Of a stretch of 48,395 nt of DNA, positions 1 to 7,244 are shown in pieces (the stretch's first letter is position 1; the number at the start of each line of letters is the position of its first letter). The position numbers and the translations under genes are program-made. Source of the stretch: Actinomycetes bacterium (GTDB taxonomy: Bacteria; Actinomycetota; Humimicrobiia; JAHJRV01). The DNA is taken from contig DAOWJR010000033.1 in NCBI GenBank assembly GCA_030640275.1, positions 1 to 48,395 on the forward strand, read 5' to 3'. The notes beneath the pieces were generated by a model. The model had not been told where the DNA came from, did no database searches, and saw nothing but the letters and a program-made list of their open reading frames with translations.

Positions 1-174
1 AATTTCATTAGATATACTTTTAATCTGTCTATCTGTTTTACCGCTACATATCACAAAATAATCAGTAATTATTAATCGACCACTTACATCCAATACTATG
101 ATGTCTAAAGCTTTCTTTTCATTAGCAGCTTTTGCAGCTTCTATGGCATTTAAAGAAGATTTTTTAAAAGATAT
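1..174 (-). CDS. rsfS: Ribosomal silencing factor RsfS, 5' part only (runs off the left edge)
   Basis: Fifty-eight codons are visible and include the RsfS signature ALDIIVLDVSG followed by ITDYFVICSGKTDRQIK. RsfS binds ribosomal protein uL14 and blocks subunit joining when nutrients are scarce. No ATG, GTG or TTG lies between the upstream in-frame TAG (184-186, the stop of the preceding LCP-family gene) and the conserved core. The best start is ATA at 172-174, five bases after a perfect AGGAGG. This gives the N-terminal length usual for the family (about ten residues before the first helix). Being last in an obgE-nadD-lcp-rsfS string is a common bacterial arrangement. The gene identity is firm; the ATA start is inference. 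Confidence 0.88.
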   Translation of the reverse strand, partial: MSFKKSSLNAIEAAKAANEKKALDIIVLDVSGRLIITDYFVICSGKTDRQIKSISNEI

Positions 175-183
175 TTTTCCCTC

Positions 184-1476
184 CTATGATAATGGTAAAT
201 AATCGCTACCTATTAGAATAACAATATCAGCTTTTTGCTTGGTTTGTTCAGATAATAATCCGTCTGTTACTATTTTCCCTACCCCCAGAAGCTCTCTAAT
301 AGAAATTGCATCTTCAATTACACTTATTTTAAATGAAGTAACTATTATTTTAGTTTCAATATACTGAAAGCTGGCTGCATTCCCAATTTCAACTATTTGA
401 AAGTCATCCTGTAGTTTATTACCTGCATTATTTGCAATTCCAGGACTTCCACAACCATTTAAAATTATAATATCACTTTTTTCTTCTTCTTCAGGAGATA
501 CAACTGGTTTAAATTCCCCGAATATCTCTGTTATTTTTTCAGGTTGTGGAACATGATAATTACTACCGTCTATCTCTACTACTATTATAGGTAAAGTTTT
601 ATCTTTGAAAATTTTAGATTCCTGAAGTTTAGTCATGGATGAACCCAAAGATATTAATTCTTCAACAGAAAAATCTGAAGCAAAACATTCAGAAATTAAT
701 TGCATTTCGTTAGCTATCTCAGAATAACTCTTATTTGCCATTAGTTTATCTAAAATGGATAGATAAACACCTTGTTGATCCGATACATTAAAAATGCTCT
801 CACCTTCTCCACTTATGTAATGAAGATAACTAATAGCTAAATCTCCGCTTAAATTCTTTTCTCCCTTCTCAAGTAAAACTGTTACATCAGTATTAATATC
901 GGGAAAGCTTATATTTTCTGGTATATTAACTGAAACACCACCAATTTTTTCCACTAAATCAAAAACATTTACTAAGATATGATGATCCACCTCAATCCCT
1001 ATCGAATCATTTATAGCTGATTTTAAATCCTCTATTCGCCCTTCTTTTAATAACTGTTGTACTGTTACAGCTTCTCCGGAGAACTGAAGTATTGTTCTTA
1101 AAGGTATAGAGAGTAATAAACTTTCTTCTGAAATAGAATTATAGCTAACTAGTATTACTGAATTCGGAGAAATCTGCTCTAAGCTTTTATCAGAACCAAT
1201 GATTAAGAGGTTTGTTTTTCCACTAAAAACTAATTCCTCTTCAGTTGAAGTTGGTTGTTCCTCTTCTGAAGCTGAACTGGTTGTTTGTTCTTGTGCAGTT
1301 TCTCTACCTGATTTAAATAAACCTTTTTGAATATAGAAAATATAGTAGATAAGCAACAATATCGTTAACAAAACTACAAAGGTTATGAATCTTTTCCTTC
1401 TTTTATTCCTTTGTGATTTTAATCTTCTTTCCATTCTTGTACCAATTTTTTGTTCTTCCAATTTTAATCCCCTCAC
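184..1476 (-). CDS. LCP-family (LytR-CpsA-Psr-like) membrane protein with LytR_C domain, catalytic residues apparently lost
   Basis: The protein has about 430 residues. A basic N-terminus and one membrane segment (about 30-48) are followed by a Ser/Glu-rich linker, a degenerate LCP domain (about 85-250) and a C-terminal LytR_C domain (about 335-430, beginning SDIIILNGCG). LCP enzymes transfer lipid-linked glycopolymers to peptidoglycan, using conserved Arg and Asp residues. Here the usual R-x-D-T region reads SPNSV and the usual Y-x-R-x-R region reads YLHYISGEGE, so transferase activity is doubtful. The GTG at 1474-1476 has only a weak SD. A TTG five codons later (1461) sits seven bases after AGGGG and may be the true start. 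The gene follows nadD almost without a gap and precedes rsfS. Confidence 0.8.
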   Translation of the reverse strand: MRGLKLEEQKIGTRMERRLKSQRNKRRKRFITFVVLLTILLLIYYIFYIQKGLFKSGRETAQEQTTSSASEEEQPTSTEEELVFSGKTNLLIIGSDKSLEQISPNSVILVSYNSISEESLLLSIPLRTILQFSGEAVTVQQLLKEGRIEDLKSAINDSIGIEVDHHILVNVFDLVEKIGGVSVNIPENISFPDINTDVTVLLEKGEKNLSGDLAISYLHYISGEGESIFNVSDQQGVYLSILDKLMANKSYSEIANEMQLISECFASDFSVEELISLGSSMTKLQESKIFKDKTLPIIVVEIDGSNYHVPQPEKITEIFGEFKPVVSPEEEEKSDIIILNGCGSPGIANNAGNKLQDDFQIVEIGNAASFQYIETKIIVTSFKISVIEDAISIRELLGVGKIVTDGLLSEQTKQKADIVILIGSDYLPLS

Positions 1477-1477
1477 A

Positions 1478-2095
1478 TTATTCTTTATATAAATTCATCT
1501 TATAAATATGATTAGCTACTCCATCTGGTAAAAGATATTTAATAGGTTTTCCAGTCCTCACTCTATTTCTAATATCAGTTGAAGAAATGGCAAGTGCTGG
1601 TATTTTAATAATATGTATTTTTTTATTGATATCAGCTATTCCCAATTCATCTTTCAGTCTTTTCTTAACATTGTTCAACCTATCGAGCTCATAACCTGGG
1701 CGAGTAGCTGCGATAAATATACACAAGTTTAGAATTTCAGCTGGATTTTTCCAAGTTAATATATCCAGAACTGCATCAGTACCTGTTATGAAGAAAATTT
1801 GTGAATCTTTATAAAGTTCATGTAAATCTTTTACTGTATCAATAGTATACGAAGGCTGAGGACGATCAATTTCTATTCTGGACACATAAAAATAAGGATT
1901 TGAGCCTGTAGCCATAACAGTCATCAGATATCTCTGTTGTGCGTTTGTAATTTTCTGACCTTCTTTATGAGGAGGATCACCTGTTGGAATAAACAATACT
2001 CTATCCAAATTAAATTGTATTCTTGCCTCTTCTGCTGTTACCAAATGTCCATAGTGAATAGGGTTAAAAGTACCACCCATTATTCCTATTCTCAA
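1478..2095 (-). CDS. nadD: Nicotinate-nucleotide adenylyltransferase
   Basis: This cytosolic enzyme adenylates nicotinate mononucleotide to deamido-NAD in NAD synthesis. The 205-residue protein opens with the nucleotidyltransferase motif GGTFNPIHYGH (residues 7-17) and carries the C-terminal ISSTDIR motif (about 170-176), both diagnostic of NadD. The start is TTG at 2093-2095, eight bases after an AGGTG ribosome-binding site; no better start gives the full motif. It lies about 120 bases downstream of obgE and is effectively joined to the following LCP-family gene, whose GTG begins two bases beyond the stop. Confidence 0.95.
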   Translation of the reverse strand: MRIGIMGGTFNPIHYGHLVTAEEARIQFNLDRVLFIPTGDPPHKEGQKITNAQQRYLMTVMATGSNPYFYVSRIEIDRPQPSYTIDTVKDLHELYKDSQIFFITGTDAVLDILTWKNPAEILNLCIFIAATRPGYELDRLNNVKKRLKDELGIADINKKIHIIKIPALAISSTDIRNRVRTGKPIKYLLPDGVANHIYKMNLYKE

Positions 2096-2215
2096 AATCT
2101 ATACACCTACCTCAATATCAATAATTTAGCTAATTTATAAAATTAAAAGTTTAAAAATAAATTAATAAATATAAAAATTATAAATTAAAAAAATTGATAT
2201 GTTAAAAAAATTTTA

Positions 2216-3523
2216 TTATTTTTTTACACCTTTCTCCGGAATAAAATCAAAATTTTTGTCACAAATTAAAACTGTGTCACCCTCTTTTACTCCATATTTT
2301 AACAATTTTTCATTTAATCCCAATTTATCAAGCCTACGCTGCATATACGAAACAGCTTGTGGATTATTAAAATCTGTCATTATTACAGCTCTTTCCACCT
2401 CATCACTAATCACTCTAAAGGCTTTACCTTCCCTCTTTATTTTAATTAATTTTTGCTCTTTAAAGATATATTCCTTTTTGATTTTTGTTTTTTTTATTTC
2501 CTTTTTTTTAGTCTTTCTTAAAGTATCTTTTATATCAATACACAGTTTTTCAAGACCCTCGAAAAAAATAGCAGATATTAAGTTTACTTTCTTTTTATAT
2601 TTTTCACTAAAAAATTTTTTTACCCTCTTTATTTCTTCATCATCCTGTAGTATATCTATTTTATTTAAGGCTATGATTTGAGGTTTTTTCAACAACTCTT
2701 TATCAAATGACTTCATTTCGTTATTTAACATAATAAAATCATTAATAGGATCCCTTTGAGACGATACTGAGACTTCTAAAATATGAATGAGAATTTTCGT
2801 CCTTAGAATATGTTTTAGAAACTTAATTCCAAGACCTGCTCCTTTATGAGCTCCTTTAATTAACCCAGGAATTTCTGCAATTATATAACTGAAGTCTTCT
2901 TCTTCTCTCATTCCAACCTTTGGATACAAAGTTGTGAATGGATAATTAGCTATTTTTGGTTTTGCTGAAGTTAATTTACTGAGTAAGGTTGATTTTCCAA
3001 CGTTTGGAAATCCTACTATCCCAACATCTGCAATTAGTCTCAACTCAAGCTCAATCCATCTTCCCCTTACAACTTCTCCCTTCTCAGCAAAAGATGGAGC
3101 TTGTAGTATTGATCTAACAAAAGAAGCATTTCCTTTTCCACCTCTTCCACCATTAGCTATAATTACTTCAATACCATCCTGATTAAGATCTGTCACAAAT
3201 GAACCTTTATCATCTTTTATCACTGTGCCAACTGGAACATTTATGATTAAATCCTTTCCATTCTTTCCATCCTTATTTGCACCTTTTCCATGCTTGCCCC
3301 TTTCAGCCTTAAAATGCACAAGATAAGCAAAATCAAGCAAGGAAGTTTTTTCTGAGTCAGATTTTAAAATGACACTTCCTCCATTTCCTCCACTTCCACC
3401 ATTTGGTCCACCTTTTGCTTTATGGCGTGTTCTTAAAAAACTAACACAACCGTTACCTCCATCTCCACCTTTTACGAATATCCTGGCTTCATCTAAAAGA
3501 TCTATTTTTTCCTTATATCTCAT
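2216..3523 (-). CDS. obgE: GTPase Obg (ribosome assembly / stress GTPase)
   Basis: This is a 435-residue three-domain Obg protein. It has a glycine-rich Obg fold (about 9-165), a G domain with GFPNVGKST (171-179), NKID (287-290) and SA (317-318), and an OCT domain (about 366-433). Obg acts in 50S assembly and cell-cycle or stress control. The G3 motif reads EIPG (217-220) rather than the usual DxPG, a conservative change. The ATG at 3521-3523 has no SD. Inside the gene an AAGGA precedes an in-frame ATA (codon 7), which would give an N-terminus closer to the usual length, so the start is uncertain. It is separated from rpmA by a terminator hairpin. Confidence 0.95.
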   Translation of the reverse strand: MRYKEKIDLLDEARIFVKGGDGGNGCVSFLRTRHKAKGGPNGGSGGNGGSVILKSDSEKTSLLDFAYLVHFKAERGKHGKGANKDGKNGKDLIINVPVGTVIKDDKGSFVTDLNQDGIEVIIANGGRGGKGNASFVRSILQAPSFAEKGEVVRGRWIELELRLIADVGIVGFPNVGKSTLLSKLTSAKPKIANYPFTTLYPKVGMREEEDFSYIIAEIPGLIKGAHKGAGLGIKFLKHILRTKILIHILEVSVSSQRDPINDFIMLNNEMKSFDKELLKKPQIIALNKIDILQDDEEIKRVKKFFSEKYKKKVNLISAIFFEGLEKLCIDIKDTLRKTKKKEIKKTKIKKEYIFKEQKLIKIKREGKAFRVISDEVERAVIMTDFNNPQAVSYMQRRLDKLGLNEKLLKYGVKEGDTVLICDKNFDFIPEKGVKK

Positions 3524-3616
3524 TTTGCATAAAATTGTGTAGGAATTTAATTAAGAAATTTTATAATTTACCTAAATTTTTAATTTTAGGGCAACTCTTT
3601 ATGGTTACTTTTTAAT

Positions 3617-3634
3617 GCAAGGCTAAAGCCTTGC
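3617..3634. repeat. Short GC-richer palindrome upstream of obgE
   Basis: GCAAGGCT and AGCCTTGC form a perfect inverted repeat around two bases (7 bp with a four-base loop if folded). It stands out from the AT-rich spacer between rpmA and obgE. No T-tract follows on either strand, so a terminator role is unlikely. It resembles short palindromic intergenic repeats seen in other genomes. Confidence 0.5.
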
Positions 3635-3711
3635 CATACTTTACGGATTTATTTTATTATGTAAGATTATCTTATATCAAAACTTTATTAGAATCTAAAA
3701 TTTTATTTAAT

Positions 3712-3740
3712 AAAAAAAGACCATAATTTTATGGTCTTTT
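3712..3740 (-). terminator. Rho-independent terminator after rpmA
   Basis: Stem AAAAGACCATA pairs with TATGGTCTTTT (11 bp, four-base loop) and is followed on the minus strand by a run of seven T. It ends the rplU-rpmA unit about 50 bases after the rpmA stop. Because the A and T tracts flank the stem symmetrically, it could also work on the plus strand. Confidence 0.85.
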
Positions 3741-3791
3741 CTCAAAATGTTTTATAAATAGCAGAATATTTTCTAAATTAATTAAAATTTA

Positions 3792-4043
3792 TTAAGGTAT
3801 TATATTTATGCTTTTTTTGTTTTTAGATAATCTTTTGAAAAATACATTTCCAGCAATTTTAGCAAAAAGTGTATCATCTCTTCCTCTTCCAACATTATGA
3901 CCTGGTTTATAACAAGTACCTCTTTGCCTGACAAGAATTGTTCCTGCATTTACAAACTGACCACCAAAGCGCTTTATACCTAAACGCTTTGAAGTTCCCT
4001 CTCTTCCATTTCGGCTGCTTCCTCCACCCTTTTTATGTGCCAT
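3792..4043 (-). CDS. rpmA: 50S ribosomal protein bL27
   Basis: The 83-residue protein begins MAHKKGGGSSRNGRE and contains KRFGGQFVNAGTILVRQRG, diagnostic of bL27. The N-terminal tail reaches the peptidyl-transferase centre. It lacks the cleavable N-terminal extension that Firmicutes bL27 carries for processing by the Prp protease, and no prp-like gene lies between rplU and rpmA. The ATG is preceded by AGAGGTGA at good spacing. It lies about 100 bases after rplU in the usual rplU-rpmA-obgE order. Confidence 0.97.
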   Translation of the reverse strand: MAHKKGGGSSRNGREGTSKRLGIKRFGGQFVNAGTILVRQRGTCYKPGHNVGRGRDDTLFAKIAGNVFFKRLSKNKKSINIIP

Positions 4044-4146
4044 TTATATCACCTCTGCATATATTATAATCTATTTTATGATTAATTTAAACTTAATTTA
4101 TTAGATATCTTTTATTTTAATTTCTATTTCTTTTTAATAAGATTCT

Positions 4147-4476
4147 TTATTCCTTCTTTGATTTGGGAGATTTTATCTCTTTTAAAACTACCCGTGAGTA
4201 TTTTTGTCTATGACCAATTTTTCTCTTATAACCAGTTTTTGAAGTATGCTTGAAGCTTATTATTTTCTTTCCACTAATATGTTCTACTATTTCTCCAATT
4301 GCTCTATAATTGGATAGTATATCCTTGTCAACTATTATCTCTTCCTTTTCTGAGATGAGCTTTATGTTTGAAAAAATAACCTTATCTCCCTTCTCACCTT
4401 CTATTTTTTCAATTAAAAAAATCTCACCTAACTTAACTTTATATTGTTTTCCTCCAGTTTCAAGAACTATATAAAT
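4147..4476 (-). CDS. rplU: 50S ribosomal protein bL21, apparently starting at ATT
   Basis: A 109-residue protein carries the bL21 hallmarks GGKQYKV near the N-terminus, HISGKKIISFK, and KIGHRQKYSRV near the C-terminus. bL21 binds 23S rRNA in the large subunit. No ATG, GTG or TTG occurs in frame between an upstream TAA and the conserved start. ATT at 4474-4476 aligns exactly with the family's initiator Met (xYIVLETGGKQ) and lies six bases after a strong AAAGGAG (4483-4489). AUU initiation is known for infC. A strong promoter lies about 60 bases upstream. Identity is firm and the ATT start is well supported but inferred. Confidence 0.93.
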   Translation of the reverse strand: MYIVLETGGKQYKVKLGEIFLIEKIEGEKGDKVIFSNIKLISEKEEIIVDKDILSNYRAIGEIVEHISGKKIISFKHTSKTGYKRKIGHRQKYSRVVLKEIKSPKSKKE

Positions 4477-4535
4477 TTCAATCTCCTTTAAATCACTATT
4501 TTTATATAAACTTTTTAAATTTATAATGAGGGTAG

Positions 4536-4564
4536 ATTATATCAGAATCATTTTTTTGAGTCAA
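4536..4564 (-). promoter_or_regulatory. Strong sigma-70-type promoter for rplU-rpmA
   Basis: TTGACT (4559-4564), a 17-base spacer and TATAAT (4536-4541) match the housekeeping consensus, and a TG dinucleotide makes an extended -10. The start point would be near 4529, leaving a leader of about 50 bases before rplU. Confidence 0.85.
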
Positions 4565-4587
4565 AATTATTTTGATTGTTTGTCATC

Positions 4588-4658
4588 TAAAAAGTGAACT
4601 ACTCCCAGCTATTGCAAGTCAACTTCTCGACTACGGAGTTAAAAATAGACACTTTTTT
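4588..4658. repeat. Small inverted-repeat element (MITE-like) between rng and rplU
   Basis: AAAAAGTG at the left end and CACTTTTT at the right end form terminal inverted repeats about 70 bases apart. Inside, ACTCC and GGAGT form a second inverted pair, so the whole can fold into an interrupted hairpin. The internal sequence is GC-richer than its surroundings. No open reading frame is present. The right end belongs to a repeat copied near 23042. Confidence 0.5.
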
Positions 4659-4674
4659 ATAAATTTAAAATTTA
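4639..4674. repeat. Dispersed repeat, copy 1 (covers the rng stop codon)
   Basis: Thirty-two of 36 bases match positions 23042-23077 without gaps, and the differences are all A/G transitions. The shared core is TAGRCACTTTTTT followed by an AT-rich tract. It extends over the last codon of rng. Confidence 0.6.
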
Positions 4675-6357
4675 TCTAACAATTATTTTTGCTTGTGCAT
4701 AAGTTTTTTTAACATTTAATATCTCCACCCTCAACCTTTTATGAAGATATTCTCTGCCATCTATAATATGTATTATATAACCACTAAATCTTGAAATAGC
4801 ATCCTTGGAAATATATGAGTGAGGTTCCTCCACTAATATATCTAAAACCTGTCCCTGATATACAGGTATTGCTGCTTCTTCTATCTCTTTTATAATTCCC
4901 TCTTTTAGTAAATTGAAAGCATTAATGGGGATACTATCATTACCCTTTATGGAAATATATTTATTTGTAATATTCTCCAATTTTTTTAAATTTTCTCCGC
5001 CCTGACCTATAACCATAGCTGCAACGCCACTATTAAGTTCTATAAGAAATGCTTCGGATTCACTTTCTTTTGCTAATCTAAAAATTTCTCTTTCAGTTTT
5101 TAATCTCATAGATTCCTCTGATAGGATATATCCACCTTCATCACAATAGGGGCAGGGCTTACATAAAACATCTTGAATCCCTTCTGTAACATTTTTTCTA
5201 GTCATTTCAAGCAATCCCAATTTTGAAATATCAGTTATATTAGTTGTTACATTGTCAGACTGTAGAGCATTTTTCATAGCTTCAACAATTTTTAGCCTAT
5301 TTTCCTCTTTCTCCATATCAATAAAATCAATAACAATTAATCCTCCAATATCTCTTAGCTTTATTTGCTTAACAATCTCTTCAACAGCTTCCAAATTTAT
5401 ATGAACAATTGTCTTTTCTAAGTCATTTTTTCCTGAAAAACGTCCAGAATTTACATCAATAGCAGTTAGAGCTTCTGTTTTATCAATTACAACAAATCCA
5501 CCTGATTTTAACCAAACCTTCCTTTTAAGAGCTAAATCAATTGCCTTTTCAACTCCCATTTCTTCAAATAACGGTTTTTCTCCACTGTGTAGCTTTAGTT
5601 TTGAATGCATTTGAGGAATCTTCTTTTTTAAATAATTGGATATATGATCATATAACTGTTTTGTATCTACCACAATGCTGTTAAAATCTAAAGTTAATCT
5701 ATCCCTTAGAATTCTATGAACTAAGTCTAACTCCTTATGAATTAGAGTTGGGGAATCTAACCTTCGAGCTTTATTTTGAATATTATTCCATAAACGCTTA
5801 AGGTATTTTAACTCTCTTTTTAAAATAGCTAACTTCGTGTCTCTTGCAACAGTTCTAATTACTATTCCCATATTTTTAATTTTTAACCTTGTGCTTAAAC
5901 TTCTCAACCTTTCTCTTTCTGATTCATCAAGTTTTTTAGAAACACCTACTCCATCACCATATGGCATCATTACCAAATATCTACCAGCAAGAGAGATAAG
6001 GGATGTTAACCGAGCTCCTTTGGTTCCCATCGGGACTCTTGTTACCTGAACTATTAACATCTGTCCAGGTTTTAGGATTTGTTTTATTTTTCCTTTTACT
6101 ATTTCATTAGTTCCTTCATAATAATCAAAAGGTGAACCAACCTCCTTTACAAATAAGAAAGCATTTTTCTTTACCCCTATATCTACAAAAGCGGAGTCTA
6201 AACCGTACATTATTTTTTGAACTCTTCCCAAATATATATTTCCAATTATTGAATCTTTTCTTTCTCTATCAAAATAAAGTTCCGCAACTTCATCATTTTC
6301 CAAAATTGCCACTCTAATTTCATTTAGATCTGAACTTATTAATAAATCATATTTCAT
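4672..6357 (-). CDS. rng: Ribonuclease E/G family endoribonuclease
   Basis: The 561-residue protein has an N-terminal S1-like domain (about 37-118), a central 5'-sensor/DNase-like region, catalytic Asp301 in AIDVNSG and Asp344 in VIDFIDM, and Cys402/Cys405 of the zinc link (CPYC). This is the RNase G-length enzyme, without the long degradosome scaffold of RNase E. It processes rRNA and decays mRNA. The ATG has only a weak SD (AGAAG). Its place after the radical-SAM and DUF2344 genes and before rplU is a conserved order. The stop codon lies inside a dispersed repeat. Confidence 0.95.
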   Translation of the reverse strand: MKYDLLISSDLNEIRVAILENDEVAELYFDRERKDSIIGNIYLGRVQKIMYGLDSAFVDIGVKKNAFLFVKEVGSPFDYYEGTNEIVKGKIKQILKPGQMLIVQVTRVPMGTKGARLTSLISLAGRYLVMMPYGDGVGVSKKLDESERERLRSLSTRLKIKNMGIVIRTVARDTKLAILKRELKYLKRLWNNIQNKARRLDSPTLIHKELDLVHRILRDRLTLDFNSIVVDTKQLYDHISNYLKKKIPQMHSKLKLHSGEKPLFEEMGVEKAIDLALKRKVWLKSGGFVVIDKTEALTAIDVNSGRFSGKNDLEKTIVHINLEAVEEIVKQIKLRDIGGLIVIDFIDMEKEENRLKIVEAMKNALQSDNVTTNITDISKLGLLEMTRKNVTEGIQDVLCKPCPYCDEGGYILSEESMRLKTEREIFRLAKESESEAFLIELNSGVAAMVIGQGGENLKKLENITNKYISIKGNDSIPINAFNLLKEGIIKEIEEAAIPVYQGQVLDILVEEPHSYISKDAISRFSGYIIHIIDGREYLHKRLRVEILNVKKTYAQAKIIVR

Positions 6358-6402
6358 AAAAAATAACTTCTAAAATACCCTTTACTTAAAATATCTAATA
6401 AT

Positions 6403-7110
6403 CTATTTGAGCAGTGTAAACGGACTTAGAAGTAAATCACCATCCTTTCTAAACATATTAATTCTTAGAATTCTCTTTAAAAAAAATTTTCTTTTATTTT
6501 CCAGTGAGTTTAAAAATTTAATAAGATCGTTTATTTTTAAATCATCTTGACTACCAATAGCGATTAAAAAATCTATTATTATATTATCAGGTAAACTTCT
6601 AATTTTAAAATTAAGTAATTTCTCCTTAAAATATTTAGCATTTTTTGATAATTGATTGTTAAATCCTATCATATTCTCAGTAAATAATTTTAATAATAAA
6701 TCAGCTTCCTGTCTTTTTACTAACTCAGGCCGGTACGAAAATATTAATTGATATCTCATACAATTTATCTGGCTTGAAAGAGATTGGGATAACTTTACAG
6801 ATTTCGCCTTTAATACTTTTAACCCTTGAGGTAACTGGTCATTTATTCTTTTCACAAATGTCTTTGTTGATAACTTCTTGCTTAAAATTATATCCGCATA
6901 CTCACCAACACTTTCCCATCCAACTTTTAAAGCATATGCAGTTGATAATTTCGGTTTTGGATGATAACCTTTCGAATAAAGCATAGGTATTTTTGCTCTT
7001 CTTAATGCTCTAATTAAAAGATTAATCAAATCTAAATGCGATATGTATTTTATATCACTTAGTTTTGAAAATCTAAAACGAATAATTACTTTACTTGTAT
7101 TTTTAACCAA
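6403..7110 (-). CDS. DUF2344 / TIGR03936 radical-SAM-linked protein
   Basis: The 235-residue protein begins with a conserved RFRFSKLSDIKYISHLDL segment and contains YSKGYHPKPKLS (about 45-56), the pattern of the TIGR03936 family. The family is found fused to or next to TIGR03960-type radical SAM proteins, and its biochemical role is unknown. An RNA-related function has been guessed from its constant proximity to rng, rplU and rpmA. The start is TTG at 7108-7110, eight bases after AGGG. It lies between the radical SAM gene and rng. Confidence 0.85.
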   Translation of the reverse strand: MVKNTSKVIIRFRFSKLSDIKYISHLDLINLLIRALRRAKIPMLYSKGYHPKPKLSTAYALKVGWESVGEYADIILSKKLSTKTFVKRINDQLPQGLKVLKAKSVKLSQSLSSQINCMRYQLIFSYRPELVKRQEADLLLKLFTENMIGFNNQLSKNAKYFKEKLLNFKIRSLPDNIIIDFLIAIGSQDDLKINDLIKFLNSLENKRKFFLKRILRINMFRKDGDLLLSPFTLLK

Positions 7111-7244
7111 TAATTTTTCCCTGATATTAAGTAATGCTTTACAAAATTAATTCAAAATTGCTAATTAAAAAATTTTATTAAAATTATTTAAAAAATATGT
7201 TGAAAATATTATTTTGAAAAAAATATAAAAAATATTTTTTTATT

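Noticed and set aside
2199..2681. A 160-codon plus-strand frame opposite the obgE 3' end
   Set aside because: It lies wholly antisense to well-conserved Obg domains and its Phe/Ser/Leu-rich product reflects AT-rich complement; no SD or family match.
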